A stretch of DNA of 64,000 bases. It comes from Polaribacter reichenbachii (lineage in GTDB: Bacteria > Bacteroidota > Bacteroidia > Flavobacteriales > Flavobacteriaceae). The stretch is taken from the NCBI RefSeq assembly GCF_001975665.1, contig NZ_CP019419.1:3641501-3705500 (forward strand). The letters run 5' to 3'. Under the pieces are notes generated by a model. That model made no database searches. It saw nothing but the letters and a program-made list of their open reading frames with translations, and was not told the DNA's origin. Both the position numbers and the translations under genes were made by a program. Positions 27,833-38,029 of the stretch are shown here, piece by piece (the stretch's first letter is position 1; every line of letters begins with the position of its first letter).

Positions 27833-29446
27833 ATGGCTACAGTAATAAATATGCCGCGTTTAAGTGACACCATGGAAGAAGGTGTTGTGGCACAATGGTT
27901 AAAAAAAGTTGGAGATAAAGTTGAAGAAGGCGATATTTTAGCAGAAATCGAAACTGATAAAGCTACAATGGAGTTTGAATCTTTCTATGAAGGAACTTTA
28001 TTACACATTGGTATTCAAGAAGGAGAAACTTCTCCTGTAGATAAACTTTTAGCCATTATTGGTGAAGAAGGCGAAGATATATCTGCACTTTTAAACGGAG
28101 AAGCAGAACCTGTAAAAGAAGAAGCTGCCACAGAAGAAACTAAAGAAGAAACTACTTCTGAAGCTTCAACTGAAAGTGCTGCTATTCCAGAAGGTGTAAA
28201 TGTTATTGCTATGCCTCGTTTAAGTGATACGATGACAGATGGTACAGTAGCTTCTTGGTTAAAGAAAGTTGGCGACAAAGTTGAAGAAGGTGATATTTTA
28301 GCAGAAATTGAAACTGATAAAGCAACAATGGAATTTGAATGTTTCTACGAAGGAACAATCTTACACATTGGTGTTCAAGAAGGTGAAACAGCTCCTGTTG
28401 ATAGCTTACTTACAATAATTGGCCCAGAAGGAACTGATGTTTCTGCGATTGTAGCAAGTGGTGGAACTGCTTCTGCAGCTCCAGCAGAAGAAAAACCTGC
28501 TGCAACTCCAGAAAAGAAAGAAACTAAACCTGTTGCTAAAGTAGAAGAAGCAAAACCTGCTGCAACTACAAGTAATACTTCTAACGGTCGTGTTTTTGCA
28601 TCTCCATTAGCAAAGAAAATTGCTGCTGATAAAGGTTTTAATCTTGCTGATATTACTGGTTCTGGCGAAAATGGTAGAATTATTAAAAAAGATGTAGAAA
28701 ACTTTACTCCTGCTGCTAAAGTAGAAGCTAGTGCTGCTACAACTACTGTTATTGCTGCTGGTGAAGAAAAATCTGAGGAAGTTAAAAATTCTCAAATGCG
28801 TAAAGCAATTGCAAAATCTTTAGGTAATTCTAAATTTACTGCTCCTGATTTCAGTTTAAATATTGAGGTTGATATGGACAATGCAATGGCTTCTCGTAAA
28901 ACTATCAATGCAATTCCAGATGTAAAAGTGTCATTTAATGATATGGTTGTTAAAGCTTGTGCTATGGCATTAAAAAAACATCCACAAGTAAACACTTCTT
29001 GGTCAGATGCTAATACAATTTACCACAGTCATATTCATGTTGGTGTTGCTGTTGCTGTAGATGATGGCTTATTAGTACCTGTAATTAAACATACAGACTC
29101 TTTAAGTTTAACTCAAATTGGTGCAGGTATTAGAGATTTAGCTGGTAAAGCAAGAAACAAAAAATTAGCTCCTGCAGAAATGCAAGGAAGTACTTTTACA
29201 GTATCTAACTTAGGTATGTTTGGTATTCAGAATTTTAATTCTATTATCAATCAACCAAACTCTGCAATTTTATCTGTAGGTGCAATTGTGCAAAAACCAG
29301 TTGTTAAAGATGGGCAAATTGTTGTTGGTAATACAATGAACTTAACTTTAACTTGCGATCACAGAACTGTTGATGGTGCTGTTGGTGCTCAATTTTTACA
29401 AACTTTAAAAACGTTTATAGAAAACCCTGTTACAATGTTAGCATAG
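27833..29446 (+). CDS. pdhC: pyruvate dehydrogenase E2, dihydrolipoamide acetyltransferase
   Basis: A 537-residue E2 with two N-terminal lipoyl domains whose lipoylated lysines are Lys43 and Lys163, both in ETDKATMEFE. Ala/Glu/Pro-rich linkers follow, then an E1/E3-binding domain (ASPLAKKIAADKGFNLADI, about 256-290) and the catalytic core ending in the CDHRTVDGA motif (His and Asp of the HxxxD active site). It transfers acetyl from lipoamide to CoA and scaffolds the complex. A terminator follows, so pdhA-pdhC is a two-gene operon. Confidence 0.96.
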   Translation: MATVINMPRLSDTMEEGVVAQWLKKVGDKVEEGDILAEIETDKATMEFESFYEGTLLHIGIQEGETSPVDKLLAIIGEEGEDISALLNGEAEPVKEEAATEETKEETTSEASTESAAIPEGVNVIAMPRLSDTMTDGTVASWLKKVGDKVEEGDILAEIETDKATMEFECFYEGTILHIGVQEGETAPVDSLLTIIGPEGTDVSAIVASGGTASAAPAEEKPAATPEKKETKPVAKVEEAKPAATTSNTSNGRVFASPLAKKIAADKGFNLADITGSGENGRIIKKDVENFTPAAKVEASAATTTVIAAGEEKSEEVKNSQMRKAIAKSLGNSKFTAPDFSLNIEVDMDNAMASRKTINAIPDVKVSFNDMVVKACAMALKKHPQVNTSWSDANTIYHSHIHVGVAVAVDDGLLVPVIKHTDSLSLTQIGAGIRDLAGKARNKKLAPAEMQGSTFTVSNLGMFGIQNFNSIINQPNSAILSVGAIVQKPVVKDGQIVVGNTMNLTLTCDHRTVDGAVGAQFLQTLKTFIENPVTMLA

Positions 29447-29468
29447 TTTCTACAAAACATTTATAAAT

Positions 29469-29502
29469 AAAAAACCTAAACTTAATTGTTTAGGTTTTTT
29501 TT
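29469..29502 (+). terminator. terminator of pdhA-pdhC
   Basis: Arms CCTAAAC and GTTTAGG flank TTAATT, with six A before and eight T after. It lies about 25 bp after the pdhC stop. Confidence 0.85.
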
Positions 29503-29612
29503 GTATCACAAATTAACCAAATCAAGTTTTAGATCAGTTAAAATCATAAAAAAACTAGATTTTAAAATTAAATTTGAAGGAGGAACCAATTGAATCATAA
29601 CCTTCAAATAAA

Positions 29613-31709
29613 ATGTACGAACTTAAAAAACGAAAAAAAAGCAATCACCACAGAAAAAATATAATTCTACAAGTATTAACTATTACCTTTTTATTAGTAG
29701 GATTTTACACAAATGCACAAGTAAATTTTATAAAAGATCGTAAACACATACAATTAACTAACTGGAAATTTCAAAAAGGTGTTTTTTATAAAGGAGAAAG
29801 CAAAAACTTTAACGATTCTACTTGGCAAAATATAAAAGTACCACACACCTACTCTATGGATGCCATAGAAAATGTAGGCTATTATAAAGGCATTGCTTGG
29901 TATCGTACACATATAAACATCCCTAAATCTATGGAAAACGAACGTGTTTTTCTACGTTTTGGAGCTGTTGGACAAGAAGCTATCATTTATGTAAATGGAA
30001 TAAAAATAGGCAACCATATAGGTGGTTATTCTGCATTTTGTTATGAAATTACAAAAGCTGTAAAAATTGGAGAACATAATTTAATCGTTGTAAAAACTAG
30101 TAATGCACCAAATTATAAGAGAATTCCCGTAAATGATGTTTTGTTTAATCATTATGGAGGCATATATCGTTCAGCGCAAATTTTCTCAACACCAAAATTC
30201 AATATTTCACCAACCTTTTATGCTTCTTCTGGTGTTTTTGTCCATTTAATAGAACAATCAAAAAACTCTGCTAAAATTGAAGTGAGAACACATATCACAA
30301 ATAAAGAAAACCTAAATCAATTAACTTTAAATTATAAAATTTTAGACGCTAATAACCAATATATTAATAGTTTATCAAAAATAATTAAAATTGATAAAAA
30401 AAATACTATAGATACTCAGTCTATAGAAATAGAAAATCCTATTTTATGGAATGGACGAAAAAATCCATATTTATATTCAGTAGAAGTTACGCTGAGTGAT
30501 GGAAAAACTTCGGATAAAATTTGTGAAACTTTTGGTTTAAGAACTTTTAAAGTTGATGCTGATAAAGGTTTCTTTTTAAATGATGAACCTTATCGAATTT
30601 ACGGTGTAGCTATGCATCAAGAATGGCAACAAGTTGGGCCAGCACTTACATTAGAAAACCATAAAAAAGATATGGAAATTATTGATGAAATTGGTGCTAC
30701 AGGTTTACGATTATCTCATTATCAACATTCACAAAACACTTATAATTCTGCAGATAAATTAGGTTTATTAGTATGGACAGAAATACCTTTTGTACACGAT
30801 TATAGTGGTCGTGAACAAGGAAATGCAAAACAACAATTAACTGAATTAATTTATCAAAACTACAATCATCCTAGCATATTTTCTTGGGGATTATGGAACG
30901 AAGTTCGTGCTTGGAAAAGCGCTGACGAACCTTGCGTAATTCTTACAAAAGAACTCAACAATTTAGCTCATAAATTAGATAGTACTCGTTTTACAGTTTC
31001 TGCTAGCGATCGTGGAATGGAATCAAATATGGGAAACATCAGCGATTTACAAGCTTGGAATAAATATTATGGTTGGTATTATGGGCAATATTCAGATATG
31101 GAAAAATGGTTAGATGAATCTCGAATAAAATATCCAAATATTGAATTAGCCATTAGTGAATATGGTGTTGGAGGAAATATTTATCAGCAAAATAGAGCTT
31201 TATTAGAGAAACCAATTGGAAATTATTTTCCTGAGCCAGTACAAACAAATTATCACGAAGTTACTTGGAAAAATATTAAGGAACGTCCTTTTATTTGGTC
31301 TTCTTTTATCTGGAATATTTTTGATTTTTCTGTAGCTGGCTGGAACAGAGGTGGAATTAAAAACCTAAATCATAAAGGATTAGTTACTTATGACAGAAAA
31401 GTTAAAAAGGATGCTTTTTATTTTTATAAAGCAAATTGGAGCGATTCTCCTGTTTTATATATTGCTGAATTAAGAAATACAAAAAGAACGGAAGCTAAAA
31501 CTCAAGTAAAAGTTTTTACCAATTTAGAAAAAATTACACTTTACATCAATGGTAGAAAAATTGCTACAAAAAAACAATCTGATGATTATAATACCATCAT
31601 ATTTCACGATATTTTATTGAAAAACGAGATTAACAAAATTGAAGTGAAAAGCAAAAAAGGCAAAGAAAAATTTAGTCATAAAGCTGAATGGATTTTATCA
31701 AAAAAATAA
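29613..31709 (+). CDS. glycoside hydrolase family 2 enzyme, exported
   Basis: A 698-residue GH2 protein with an N-terminal signal anchor (about 17-35), a jelly-roll sugar-binding domain (WQNIKVPHTY, YKGIAWYRTH), an Ig-like domain and a TIM barrel. The acid/base is Glu430 in SWGLWNEVRAW and the nucleophile Glu516 in ELAISEYG. Closest in type to beta-galactosidases. It is 6 bp from the GH117 gene, so it probably works on galactose-containing red-algal oligosaccharides (inference from the pair). Leader has AAGGAGGAA at 29577-29585, rather far (about 28 nt) from the ATG. Confidence 0.88.
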   Translation: MYELKKRKKSNHHRKNIILQVLTITFLLVGFYTNAQVNFIKDRKHIQLTNWKFQKGVFYKGESKNFNDSTWQNIKVPHTYSMDAIENVGYYKGIAWYRTHINIPKSMENERVFLRFGAVGQEAIIYVNGIKIGNHIGGYSAFCYEITKAVKIGEHNLIVVKTSNAPNYKRIPVNDVLFNHYGGIYRSAQIFSTPKFNISPTFYASSGVFVHLIEQSKNSAKIEVRTHITNKENLNQLTLNYKILDANNQYINSLSKIIKIDKKNTIDTQSIEIENPILWNGRKNPYLYSVEVTLSDGKTSDKICETFGLRTFKVDADKGFFLNDEPYRIYGVAMHQEWQQVGPALTLENHKKDMEIIDEIGATGLRLSHYQHSQNTYNSADKLGLLVWTEIPFVHDYSGREQGNAKQQLTELIYQNYNHPSIFSWGLWNEVRAWKSADEPCVILTKELNNLAHKLDSTRFTVSASDRGMESNMGNISDLQAWNKYYGWYYGQYSDMEKWLDESRIKYPNIELAISEYGVGGNIYQQNRALLEKPIGNYFPEPVQTNYHEVTWKNIKERPFIWSSFIWNIFDFSVAGWNRGGIKNLNHKGLVTYDRKVKKDAFYFYKANWSDSPVLYIAELRNTKRTEAKTQVKVFTNLEKITLYINGRKIATKKQSDDYNTIIFHDILLKNEINKIEVKSKKGKEKFSHKAEWILSKK

Positions 31710-31715
31710 AAGAAA

Positions 31716-33005
31716 ATGAAATATATTTTAACTGTAATTACTGCTTTACTACTTTTTAACTGTTCGAAAAAAGAAGTAAAAAAAGAAACTATAAACAATC
31801 AAAAGCCATTTCCTTTAAAAATAAAAGACATTGAACCAAATAGAGTTATGAGTGCTGCAATGCAAAGATCCTTTAAACACTATGAAGCTCCTAGATTGTT
31901 AGACAATGAATTGTATACCAATTTTAAATACACTGAACTTAAAGGTTTTAATTATAACAATGGAAATGGAACCATAAGCAGAAGAGATCCTTCTAAAATC
32001 ATTTATGAAAATGGTAAATATTATGTTTGGTACACACATCGTGAAACGCCAACTGAACCAAAAGGAAAAAATGGTGCTAATGATACAATACCTTCTACAG
32101 ACTGGGATTTAGCAGAAATTTGGTATGCAACAAGTAAAGATGGTTTTACTTGGAATGAACAAGGTGTTGCTATAAAAAGACCAAAAAAACCACAACCTGG
32201 ATGGCGTTCTGTAGCTACTGCTGATATTTTAAAATTTAAGGACAAATATTATTTATACTACCAAGCTTTTAATGCACCAAGTGGAACTTATAACGAAGAA
32301 AAAGACGCTTATGATATTTGTCCTGTTGCAATGTCTTGGGCAGATTCTCCTGATGGTCCTTGGATACCTTTTAATGAAGTAGTAATCCCTTTTGGCAAAA
32401 GTAACGAATGGGATTGGCGAGTAATTCACGATCCAATGCCTTTGGTGCATAATGGAAAAATTTATCTTTATTACAAATCAGGAATGGATCAAAGAGATAA
32501 AAATAGAAAACATTGGGATTGCTGGGGATTAGCAATTGCAGATCAACCAGAAGGTCCTTTTAAAAAACATCCCTTAAGCCCTGTTATGAATTCTGGGCAC
32601 GAAACCATTTTGTTTCCTTTTAAAGAAGGTGTAGCTGCAATTGTAGGTACAGATGGTATTGAACATTATACAATTCAGTATGCAAAAGATTGGGTAAATT
32701 TTGAAATTGCATCAGTTACTCAATTATTACCTACAGCTGCAGGTGTTTTTTCGAAAGATGCTTTTACAGATAACCCTAATGCAGACGGAATTACTTGGGG
32801 ACTTTCTCATTTTATAAATGCTGGTAAAAACTGGAAAAAACTTTACTCTAAATTAGGACGATTCGACTGTGATTTAAGTCAATCTACTGATGATCCTAGT
32901 ATGAAAAAATCTAATATTCTATTACCAAATGAACTTTATTTCTCACAAGGATTATCAAAAAAACAAAAAGAAAGAATTATGCTCGAAAATTCTAATAAAA
33001 AATAA
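31716..33005 (+). CDS. GH117-like anhydro-L-galactosidase lipoprotein
   Basis: A 429-residue lipoprotein (lipobox LLLFNC, Cys16) with a five-bladed propeller pattern. It fits GH117 (alpha-1,3-(3,6-anhydro)-L-galactosidase): an N-terminal SAAMQRSFKHYEAPR swap segment, Asp91 in SRRDPSKII at the general-base position, Asp239 in VIHDPMPLVHNGKIYLYYKS and His295-Glu296 in SGHETILFPF at the acid position. Such enzymes release anhydrogalactose from neoagaro- or neoporphyra-oligosaccharides. The preceding GH2 gene would handle the remaining galactose end. No agarase or SusCD pair is present in the window. Confidence 0.8.
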   Translation: MKYILTVITALLLFNCSKKEVKKETINNQKPFPLKIKDIEPNRVMSAAMQRSFKHYEAPRLLDNELYTNFKYTELKGFNYNNGNGTISRRDPSKIIYENGKYYVWYTHRETPTEPKGKNGANDTIPSTDWDLAEIWYATSKDGFTWNEQGVAIKRPKKPQPGWRSVATADILKFKDKYYLYYQAFNAPSGTYNEEKDAYDICPVAMSWADSPDGPWIPFNEVVIPFGKSNEWDWRVIHDPMPLVHNGKIYLYYKSGMDQRDKNRKHWDCWGLAIADQPEGPFKKHPLSPVMNSGHETILFPFKEGVAAIVGTDGIEHYTIQYAKDWVNFEIASVTQLLPTAAGVFSKDAFTDNPNADGITWGLSHFINAGKNWKKLYSKLGRFDCDLSQSTDDPSMKKSNILLPNELYFSQGLSKKQKERIMLENSNKK

Positions 33006-33071
33006 AACTTGAAATCAATTCATCTTATTTATCATTCAAATTAATAGATATAATTTAAAAATAGACAAAAA

Positions 33072-34466
33072 CTAATTGGCTATAACAACAGCTTCCTTTT
33101 CTTTTATCAATCTTAAAGTTAATCTATTAAATCTGATAAACAATAAAACTGATGCTGTAGATAAACCAGCTAACAAGCCTAACCAAATACCAAAACTTCC
33201 TAACCTTTCTGCTGCACCAAAATAATACGAAACAGGAAAACCAACACACCAATAAGAAATAAAGGTTAAAATCGTTGGTATTTTAACATCTTGTAAACCA
33301 CGTAAAGCTCCTAATACCAAAACCTGTATACTATCAGATATTTGAAAAAATGCAGCTGCAATTAAAAGTTTAGAAGCTATTGTAATTACTTCCAAATTAT
33401 CCACATAATTTACTTTATCATCTAAATCAACATAAATGGTAGGCATTATTTTGTGAAATAAGAAAAATAAAATAGCAAAAACTGTGGCTAAAATTAATCC
33501 TAAGAAAAAGATTGAAAATGCAATTCTACGCAATTCTTTAAAATTTTGTAATCCTTTTTGATTACCAACTCTTATCATAGAAGCAACACTTAAACCCATT
33601 GCAACCATAAACGTCATCGAAGATAAATTTAATGCAATTTGATTTGCGGCTTGTGGATTTTTACCTAATAACCCACTTAACCAAATGGCAGCTGTAAAAA
33701 TAGCGACTTCAAAAAACATTTGCATAGCACTTAAAGAACCTAAATTGATAATTTTTTTTATCATTAAAACATCTAAAACAAAGAACTTTAAATTGCTGAT
33801 AATTCGCTTAGATCGTGTTTTATTTTTTAATAAAAGCCATAAATAAATTACCATAATTATTCTAGAAGCCAATGTACCATAAGCTGCACCAACAATACCT
33901 AATTCTGGAAAACCAAACTTACCAAAAATGAATAAATAGTTTAATACAACGTTTACAATATTGGCAATTAAGGTAGCATACATAGGGTATTTAGTCATAG
34001 ACATACCATCACTAAACTGCTTAATTGCCTGAAAAATAATTAACGGAATTAAAGAAAAAGCCACCAAATCTAAATACGGAATTGCCAACTCAACAACTTC
34101 TTTGGGTTGCTGCATTAAATACATTAAAGGTTTGGCAAAAAAGACCATCAAGAACAATAAAATACCTAAAGAAGTACATAAAAATAATCCGTTTTTAAAG
34201 GTAGCTCTTGCTTGTTCTAAATTATCAGAGGCATCAGCTTCTGCAATTAAAGGTGTAATTGCTGTAGAAAAACCAATACCAATAGACATTGCAATAAACA
34301 TAAAACTGTTACCTAAAGAAACTGCAGCCAATTCTGCAGTACCTAATTGCCCAACCATAATATTATCTATAAAAGCAACAAAAGTATGCCCTAACATACC
34401 CAACATTACTGGTGCTGCTAGTTTCCAATTGTATTGAAATTCTGATGTATATTGAGTAAGATTCAC
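33072..34466 (-). CDS. MATE-family efflux transporter (second)
   Basis: About 464 residues with 12 hydrophobic segments and NorM-type motifs: KLAAPVMLGMLGHTFVAFID, NIMVGQLGTAELAAVSLGNS and a second half with SLSAMQMFFEVAIFTAAIWL. I choose a GTG start at 34466 because family members begin at this (M/V)NLTQYTSEF segment. The in-frame ATG at 34502 would add twelve non-conserved residues. It is only distantly similar to the MATE protein at 14462-15805. Confidence 0.88.
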   Translation of the reverse strand: MNLTQYTSEFQYNWKLAAPVMLGMLGHTFVAFIDNIMVGQLGTAELAAVSLGNSFMFIAMSIGIGFSTAITPLIAEADASDNLEQARATFKNGLFLCTSLGILLFLMVFFAKPLMYLMQQPKEVVELAIPYLDLVAFSLIPLIIFQAIKQFSDGMSMTKYPMYATLIANIVNVVLNYLFIFGKFGFPELGIVGAAYGTLASRIIMVIYLWLLLKNKTRSKRIISNLKFFVLDVLMIKKIINLGSLSAMQMFFEVAIFTAAIWLSGLLGKNPQAANQIALNLSSMTFMVAMGLSVASMIRVGNQKGLQNFKELRRIAFSIFFLGLILATVFAILFFLFHKIMPTIYVDLDDKVNYVDNLEVITIASKLLIAAAFFQISDSIQVLVLGALRGLQDVKIPTILTFISYWCVGFPVSYYFGAAERLGSFGIWLGLLAGLSTASVLLFIRFNRLTLRLIKEKEAVVIAN

Positions 34467-34566
34467 TTTGTAAATGATAAATTTCGGACTGCGAAGATAC
34501 ATATAAGATTATCATTTTTTAAGGAGAACTTCACAGTTTTAAGTTAAGTTTTTGAATAAAAAATAT

Positions 34567-34574
34567 TACTTTTG
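34567..34574 (+). promoter_or_regulatory. candidate -7 element of tpx
   Basis: TACTTTTG is a perfect match to the Bacteroidota TAnnTTTG -7 element, 22 bp before the tpx start. The -33 position reads TTAA, so the match is partial. Confidence 0.4.
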
Positions 34575-34596
34575 ATGCAAACCAAAATCAATTACA

Positions 34597-35094
34597 ATGG
34601 CAGATATTACATTAAAAGGAAACGCAATAAACACAGTAGGCAACTTACCAAAAACAGGATCTAAAGCACCTGATTTTAAATTAACTACAGTAGATTTAGC
34701 TCAAAAAAGTTTATCAGATTTTGCAGGTAAAAACATCATTTTAAATATTTTTCCGAGTGTAGATACTGGCACTTGTGCAACTTCTGTAAGAGAATTTAAT
34801 AAAAAAGCTGCAGATTTAGAAAACACAGTTGTATTATGTATTTCTAGAGATTTACCATTTGCTCAAGCTCGTTTTTGTGGTGCAGAAGGTATAGATAATG
34901 TAGTAATGCTTTCTGATTTTGCAACAGGTACTTTTGGTAAAGATTACGCGTTAGAAATAGCAAATGGTCCTTTAGCAAACTTACACTCTAGAGCAATTGT
35001 TATTATTGATGAAAATGGTAAAGTTGCTTACACCGAACAAGTACCAGAAATTGTTGATGAACCTAATTATGAAAATGCTTTAAAAGCGATTTAA
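34597..35094 (+). CDS. tpx: thiol peroxidase
   Basis: A 165-residue atypical 2-Cys peroxiredoxin. The peroxidatic cysteine is Cys60 in PSVDTGTCATS and the resolving cysteine Cys94 in ARFCGAEG, matching the Cys61/Cys95 pair of E. coli Tpx. It reduces alkyl and hydrogen peroxides using thioredoxin. Full length. It lies 2 bp before dgkA; ftsK and later envelope genes follow in the same direction. Confidence 0.95.
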   Translation: MADITLKGNAINTVGNLPKTGSKAPDFKLTTVDLAQKSLSDFAGKNIILNIFPSVDTGTCATSVREFNKKAADLENTVVLCISRDLPFAQARFCGAEGIDNVVMLSDFATGTFGKDYALEIANGPLANLHSRAIVIIDENGKVAYTEQVPEIVDEPNYENALKAI

Positions 35095-35096
35095 TA

Positions 35097-35477
35097 ATGA
35101 AAGATCCTAAAGATGGTTTTATAATTGGCAGAATTAAAAGTTTAAAATTTGCATTAAAAGGTATGTGGATTTTAGTTACTACAGAAGATAGTATAAAAGC
35201 TCAATTATTCTGTGCCATTATTGCAACTATTATGGGTTTTTATTTTGAGATTTCTACTACAGAATGGGCATTGCAATTTATAATAATTGGCTTAGTATTA
35301 GTGGCAGAAGCTGCAAATACAGCTATAGAAGAAGTTGCAGATTTTATTCACCCAGATTATCATAAAAAAATTGGCTTAATTAAAGATATTGCTGCTGGTG
35401 CACCAAGTTTCGCTGCATTAATATCTTTAATTGTTGCTGGTTTTATTTATGTACCTAAAATAGCTTTATTATTTTAA
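35097..35477 (+). CDS. dgkA: diacylglycerol kinase
   Basis: A 126-residue three-helix membrane protein of the DgkA family, with the signature VAEAANTAIEEVADFI (Glu and Asn of the active site). It phosphorylates diacylglycerol or undecaprenol in the inner membrane. The sequence is complete, and the start overlaps the region just after the tpx stop. Confidence 0.92.
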   Translation: MKDPKDGFIIGRIKSLKFALKGMWILVTTEDSIKAQLFCAIIATIMGFYFEISTTEWALQFIIIGLVLVAEAANTAIEEVADFIHPDYHKKIGLIKDIAAGAPSFAALISLIVAGFIYVPKIALLF

Positions 35478-35520
35478 TCAAATACGTATATTTACGCCTT
35501 AAAAAAAATCAAATTTTTTA

Positions 35521-37992
35521 ATGGCTAAAAAGAAACAAAGCGTAAAAAAATCATCAATTTTAACAGAAGAAAAATCAAGTATTTTTTCTTTTTTAAAAAC
35601 AAGACAAACCCAAACTATCTTTGGTTTTTTCTTGATTATATTTTCGCTTTTCTTATGTATTGCCTTTATTTCCTTTTTTTTTAGTTGGCAAGAAGACCAA
35701 AGTGTTCTTAATAAATTAGCCGATAAAACTATAAAAAGTAAAAACTTGCTGGGTAAAATTGGAGCAAGTTTAAGTCATTTTTTTATATATAAAGGTTTTG
35801 GCTTAGCTGCTTTTGTTATTGCTTATCAAATTTTTATTTCTGGTGTTGCAGTCTTAGTAAAAAAGAAACTTTCTAGAATTATCATTTCTTGGAACTGGAG
35901 TTTGTTTATTATGCTTTGGTTTTCGGTTTCATTAGGATTTTTGCATCAAAAATATGCATTATTGTCTGGTGTAATTGGTTTTGAAGTGAATGATTATGTA
36001 CAAACATTTATAGGTAAAACAGGTTTAGTTTTAATTTTAGTGTTCTTATTAATTGCATATATTGTACTTCGTTATAAAATAACAATAGATGCTTATCTAG
36101 AAAAAGTAAAACAAAATAAAATTGAAAGACAAGCAAGAGAATTTGTTGAAAGCGAACAACAAACAACCACTAAAATTAACAAAAAAGTAGAATTTAAAAA
36201 TCAAGAAGCTGAAAAGAAAACAGAATTAATAGTTGAAAGTAAAAAGGAAAAATCGGAGTTTGAACTTTCTCTAGAAAATTTAAAACCAACTATTACCAAT
36301 CATTCTGATGTAACTACAAAAAATGAAGAAATTACTTTAAAAGTTGAACAAGAGATTACACCAGAACTTAAAGTTGAAGAAACTGTAATTGAGGATTTAA
36401 AAGAGGTAGAAATTGATATAGCAATTGCAAGAGAAGAAGAGCATTCTGTAGAGAATTTATCAGATAAAGTTTTAAAAGATTTTGGCGAGTTTGATCCAAC
36501 CTTAGAGCTATCAAACTTTAAATTCCCTACTTTTAATTTACTAAAACAATACAACGAAAGTATTTCTATAGATCCTACTGAACTAGAAGCCAATAAAAAT
36601 AGAATTGTAGAAACTTTAAAAAACTACAAAATTGGTATCGCAGAAATTAAGGCAACTGTTGGACCAACAATTACACTATATGAAATTGTACCAGAAGCAG
36701 GAATTCGTATTTCTAAAATTAAAAATTTAGAAGACGACATTGCACTATCTTTATCTGCTTTGGGTATAAGAATTATTGCTCCAATTCCTGGTAAAGGAAC
36801 TATTGGTATAGAAGTACCTAATAAAAAATCGACTATAGTTTCTATGCATTCTGCCATTTCATCAAAGAAATTTCAAGAATCGCAAATGCAATTGCCAATA
36901 GCTTTAGGTAAAACAATTTCTAATGAAACTTTTGTGGTTGATTTAGCAAAAATGCCTCACTTATTAATGGCAGGTGCAACTGGTCAAGGAAAATCTGTAG
37001 GTTTAAATGCGGTTTTAACATCACTCTTATATAAAAAACACCCTGCAGAAGTTAAGTTTGTTTTGGTCGATCCTAAAAAAGTAGAGTTAACTTTATTCAA
37101 TAAAATTGAACGTCATTATTTGGCTAAATTGCCTGATACTGAAGATGCAATTATTACAGATACTACCAAAGTTGTGCATACATTAAACTCTTTGTGTATA
37201 GAAATGGATAATCGTTACGATTTGCTAAAAGCAGCAATGGTAAGAAATATTAAAGAGTACAACACTAAATTTAAACAGCGTAAATTAAATCCTAACGATG
37301 GACATCAATTTTTACCTTATATCGTTTTGGTTATTGATGAATTTGCAGATTTAATTATGACAGCTGGTAAAGAAGTAGAAACGCCTATTGCACGTTTAGC
37401 TCAATTGGCTAGAGCCATTGGTATTCATTTAATTGTAGCTACACAAAGACCTTCTGTAAACGTAATTACAGGTATTATTAAAGCCAATTTCCCTGCAAGA
37501 ATTGCATTTAGAGTTACTTCAAAAATTGATTCTAGAACCATTTTAGATGCTGGTGGTGCAGATCAATTAATTGGTCGTGGAGATTTATTATATACCAATG
37601 GAAATTCGATAACAAGAATACAATGTGCTTTTGTTGATACTCCAGAAGTAGAAAAAATTACTGATTTTATTGGTTCGCAAAAAGCATACACAGAAGCTCA
37701 TTTATTACCAGAATATGTAGATGATGAAAGTGGCACAAGTATTGATATTGATGTAGCAGACAGAGATAAATTGTTTAAAGAAGCTGCAGAAATTATTGTT
37801 ACAGCACAACAAGGTTCTGCTTCTTTATTACAAAGAAAATTAAAATTAGGCTACAACAGAGCTGGTAGATTAATAGATCAATTAGAAGCTGCAGGTATTG
37901 TTGGTGGCTTTGAAGGTAGTAAAGCAAGACAAGTGTTAGTTTCAGATTTTATGGCTTTAGAACAATTATTAGAAAACGAAAAAAATCAATAG
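35521..37992 (+). CDS. ftsK: DNA translocase FtsK
   Basis: An 823-residue protein with four N-terminal membrane helices (about 30-200), an acidic, low-complexity linker (about 200-330) and a motor domain. Walker A is GATGQGKSVG (about 482-491), Walker B VLVIDEFADLI, and a gamma winged-helix domain ends the protein (ASLLQRKLKLGYNRAGRLID). It pumps DNA at the septum toward dif. The linker is shorter than in E. coli, as is usual in Bacteroidota. Confidence 0.95.
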   Translation: MAKKKQSVKKSSILTEEKSSIFSFLKTRQTQTIFGFFLIIFSLFLCIAFISFFFSWQEDQSVLNKLADKTIKSKNLLGKIGASLSHFFIYKGFGLAAFVIAYQIFISGVAVLVKKKLSRIIISWNWSLFIMLWFSVSLGFLHQKYALLSGVIGFEVNDYVQTFIGKTGLVLILVFLLIAYIVLRYKITIDAYLEKVKQNKIERQAREFVESEQQTTTKINKKVEFKNQEAEKKTELIVESKKEKSEFELSLENLKPTITNHSDVTTKNEEITLKVEQEITPELKVEETVIEDLKEVEIDIAIAREEEHSVENLSDKVLKDFGEFDPTLELSNFKFPTFNLLKQYNESISIDPTELEANKNRIVETLKNYKIGIAEIKATVGPTITLYEIVPEAGIRISKIKNLEDDIALSLSALGIRIIAPIPGKGTIGIEVPNKKSTIVSMHSAISSKKFQESQMQLPIALGKTISNETFVVDLAKMPHLLMAGATGQGKSVGLNAVLTSLLYKKHPAEVKFVLVDPKKVELTLFNKIERHYLAKLPDTEDAIITDTTKVVHTLNSLCIEMDNRYDLLKAAMVRNIKEYNTKFKQRKLNPNDGHQFLPYIVLVIDEFADLIMTAGKEVETPIARLAQLARAIGIHLIVATQRPSVNVITGIIKANFPARIAFRVTSKIDSRTILDAGGADQLIGRGDLLYTNGNSITRIQCAFVDTPEVEKITDFIGSQKAYTEAHLLPEYVDDESGTSIDIDVADRDKLFKEAAEIIVTAQQGSASLLQRKLKLGYNRAGRLIDQLEAAGIVGGFEGSKARQVLVSDFMALEQLLENEKNQ

Positions 37993-38029
37993 TGGCTCAG
38001 AAAGATTAAGAGCAACAAAATTTTAGAAC

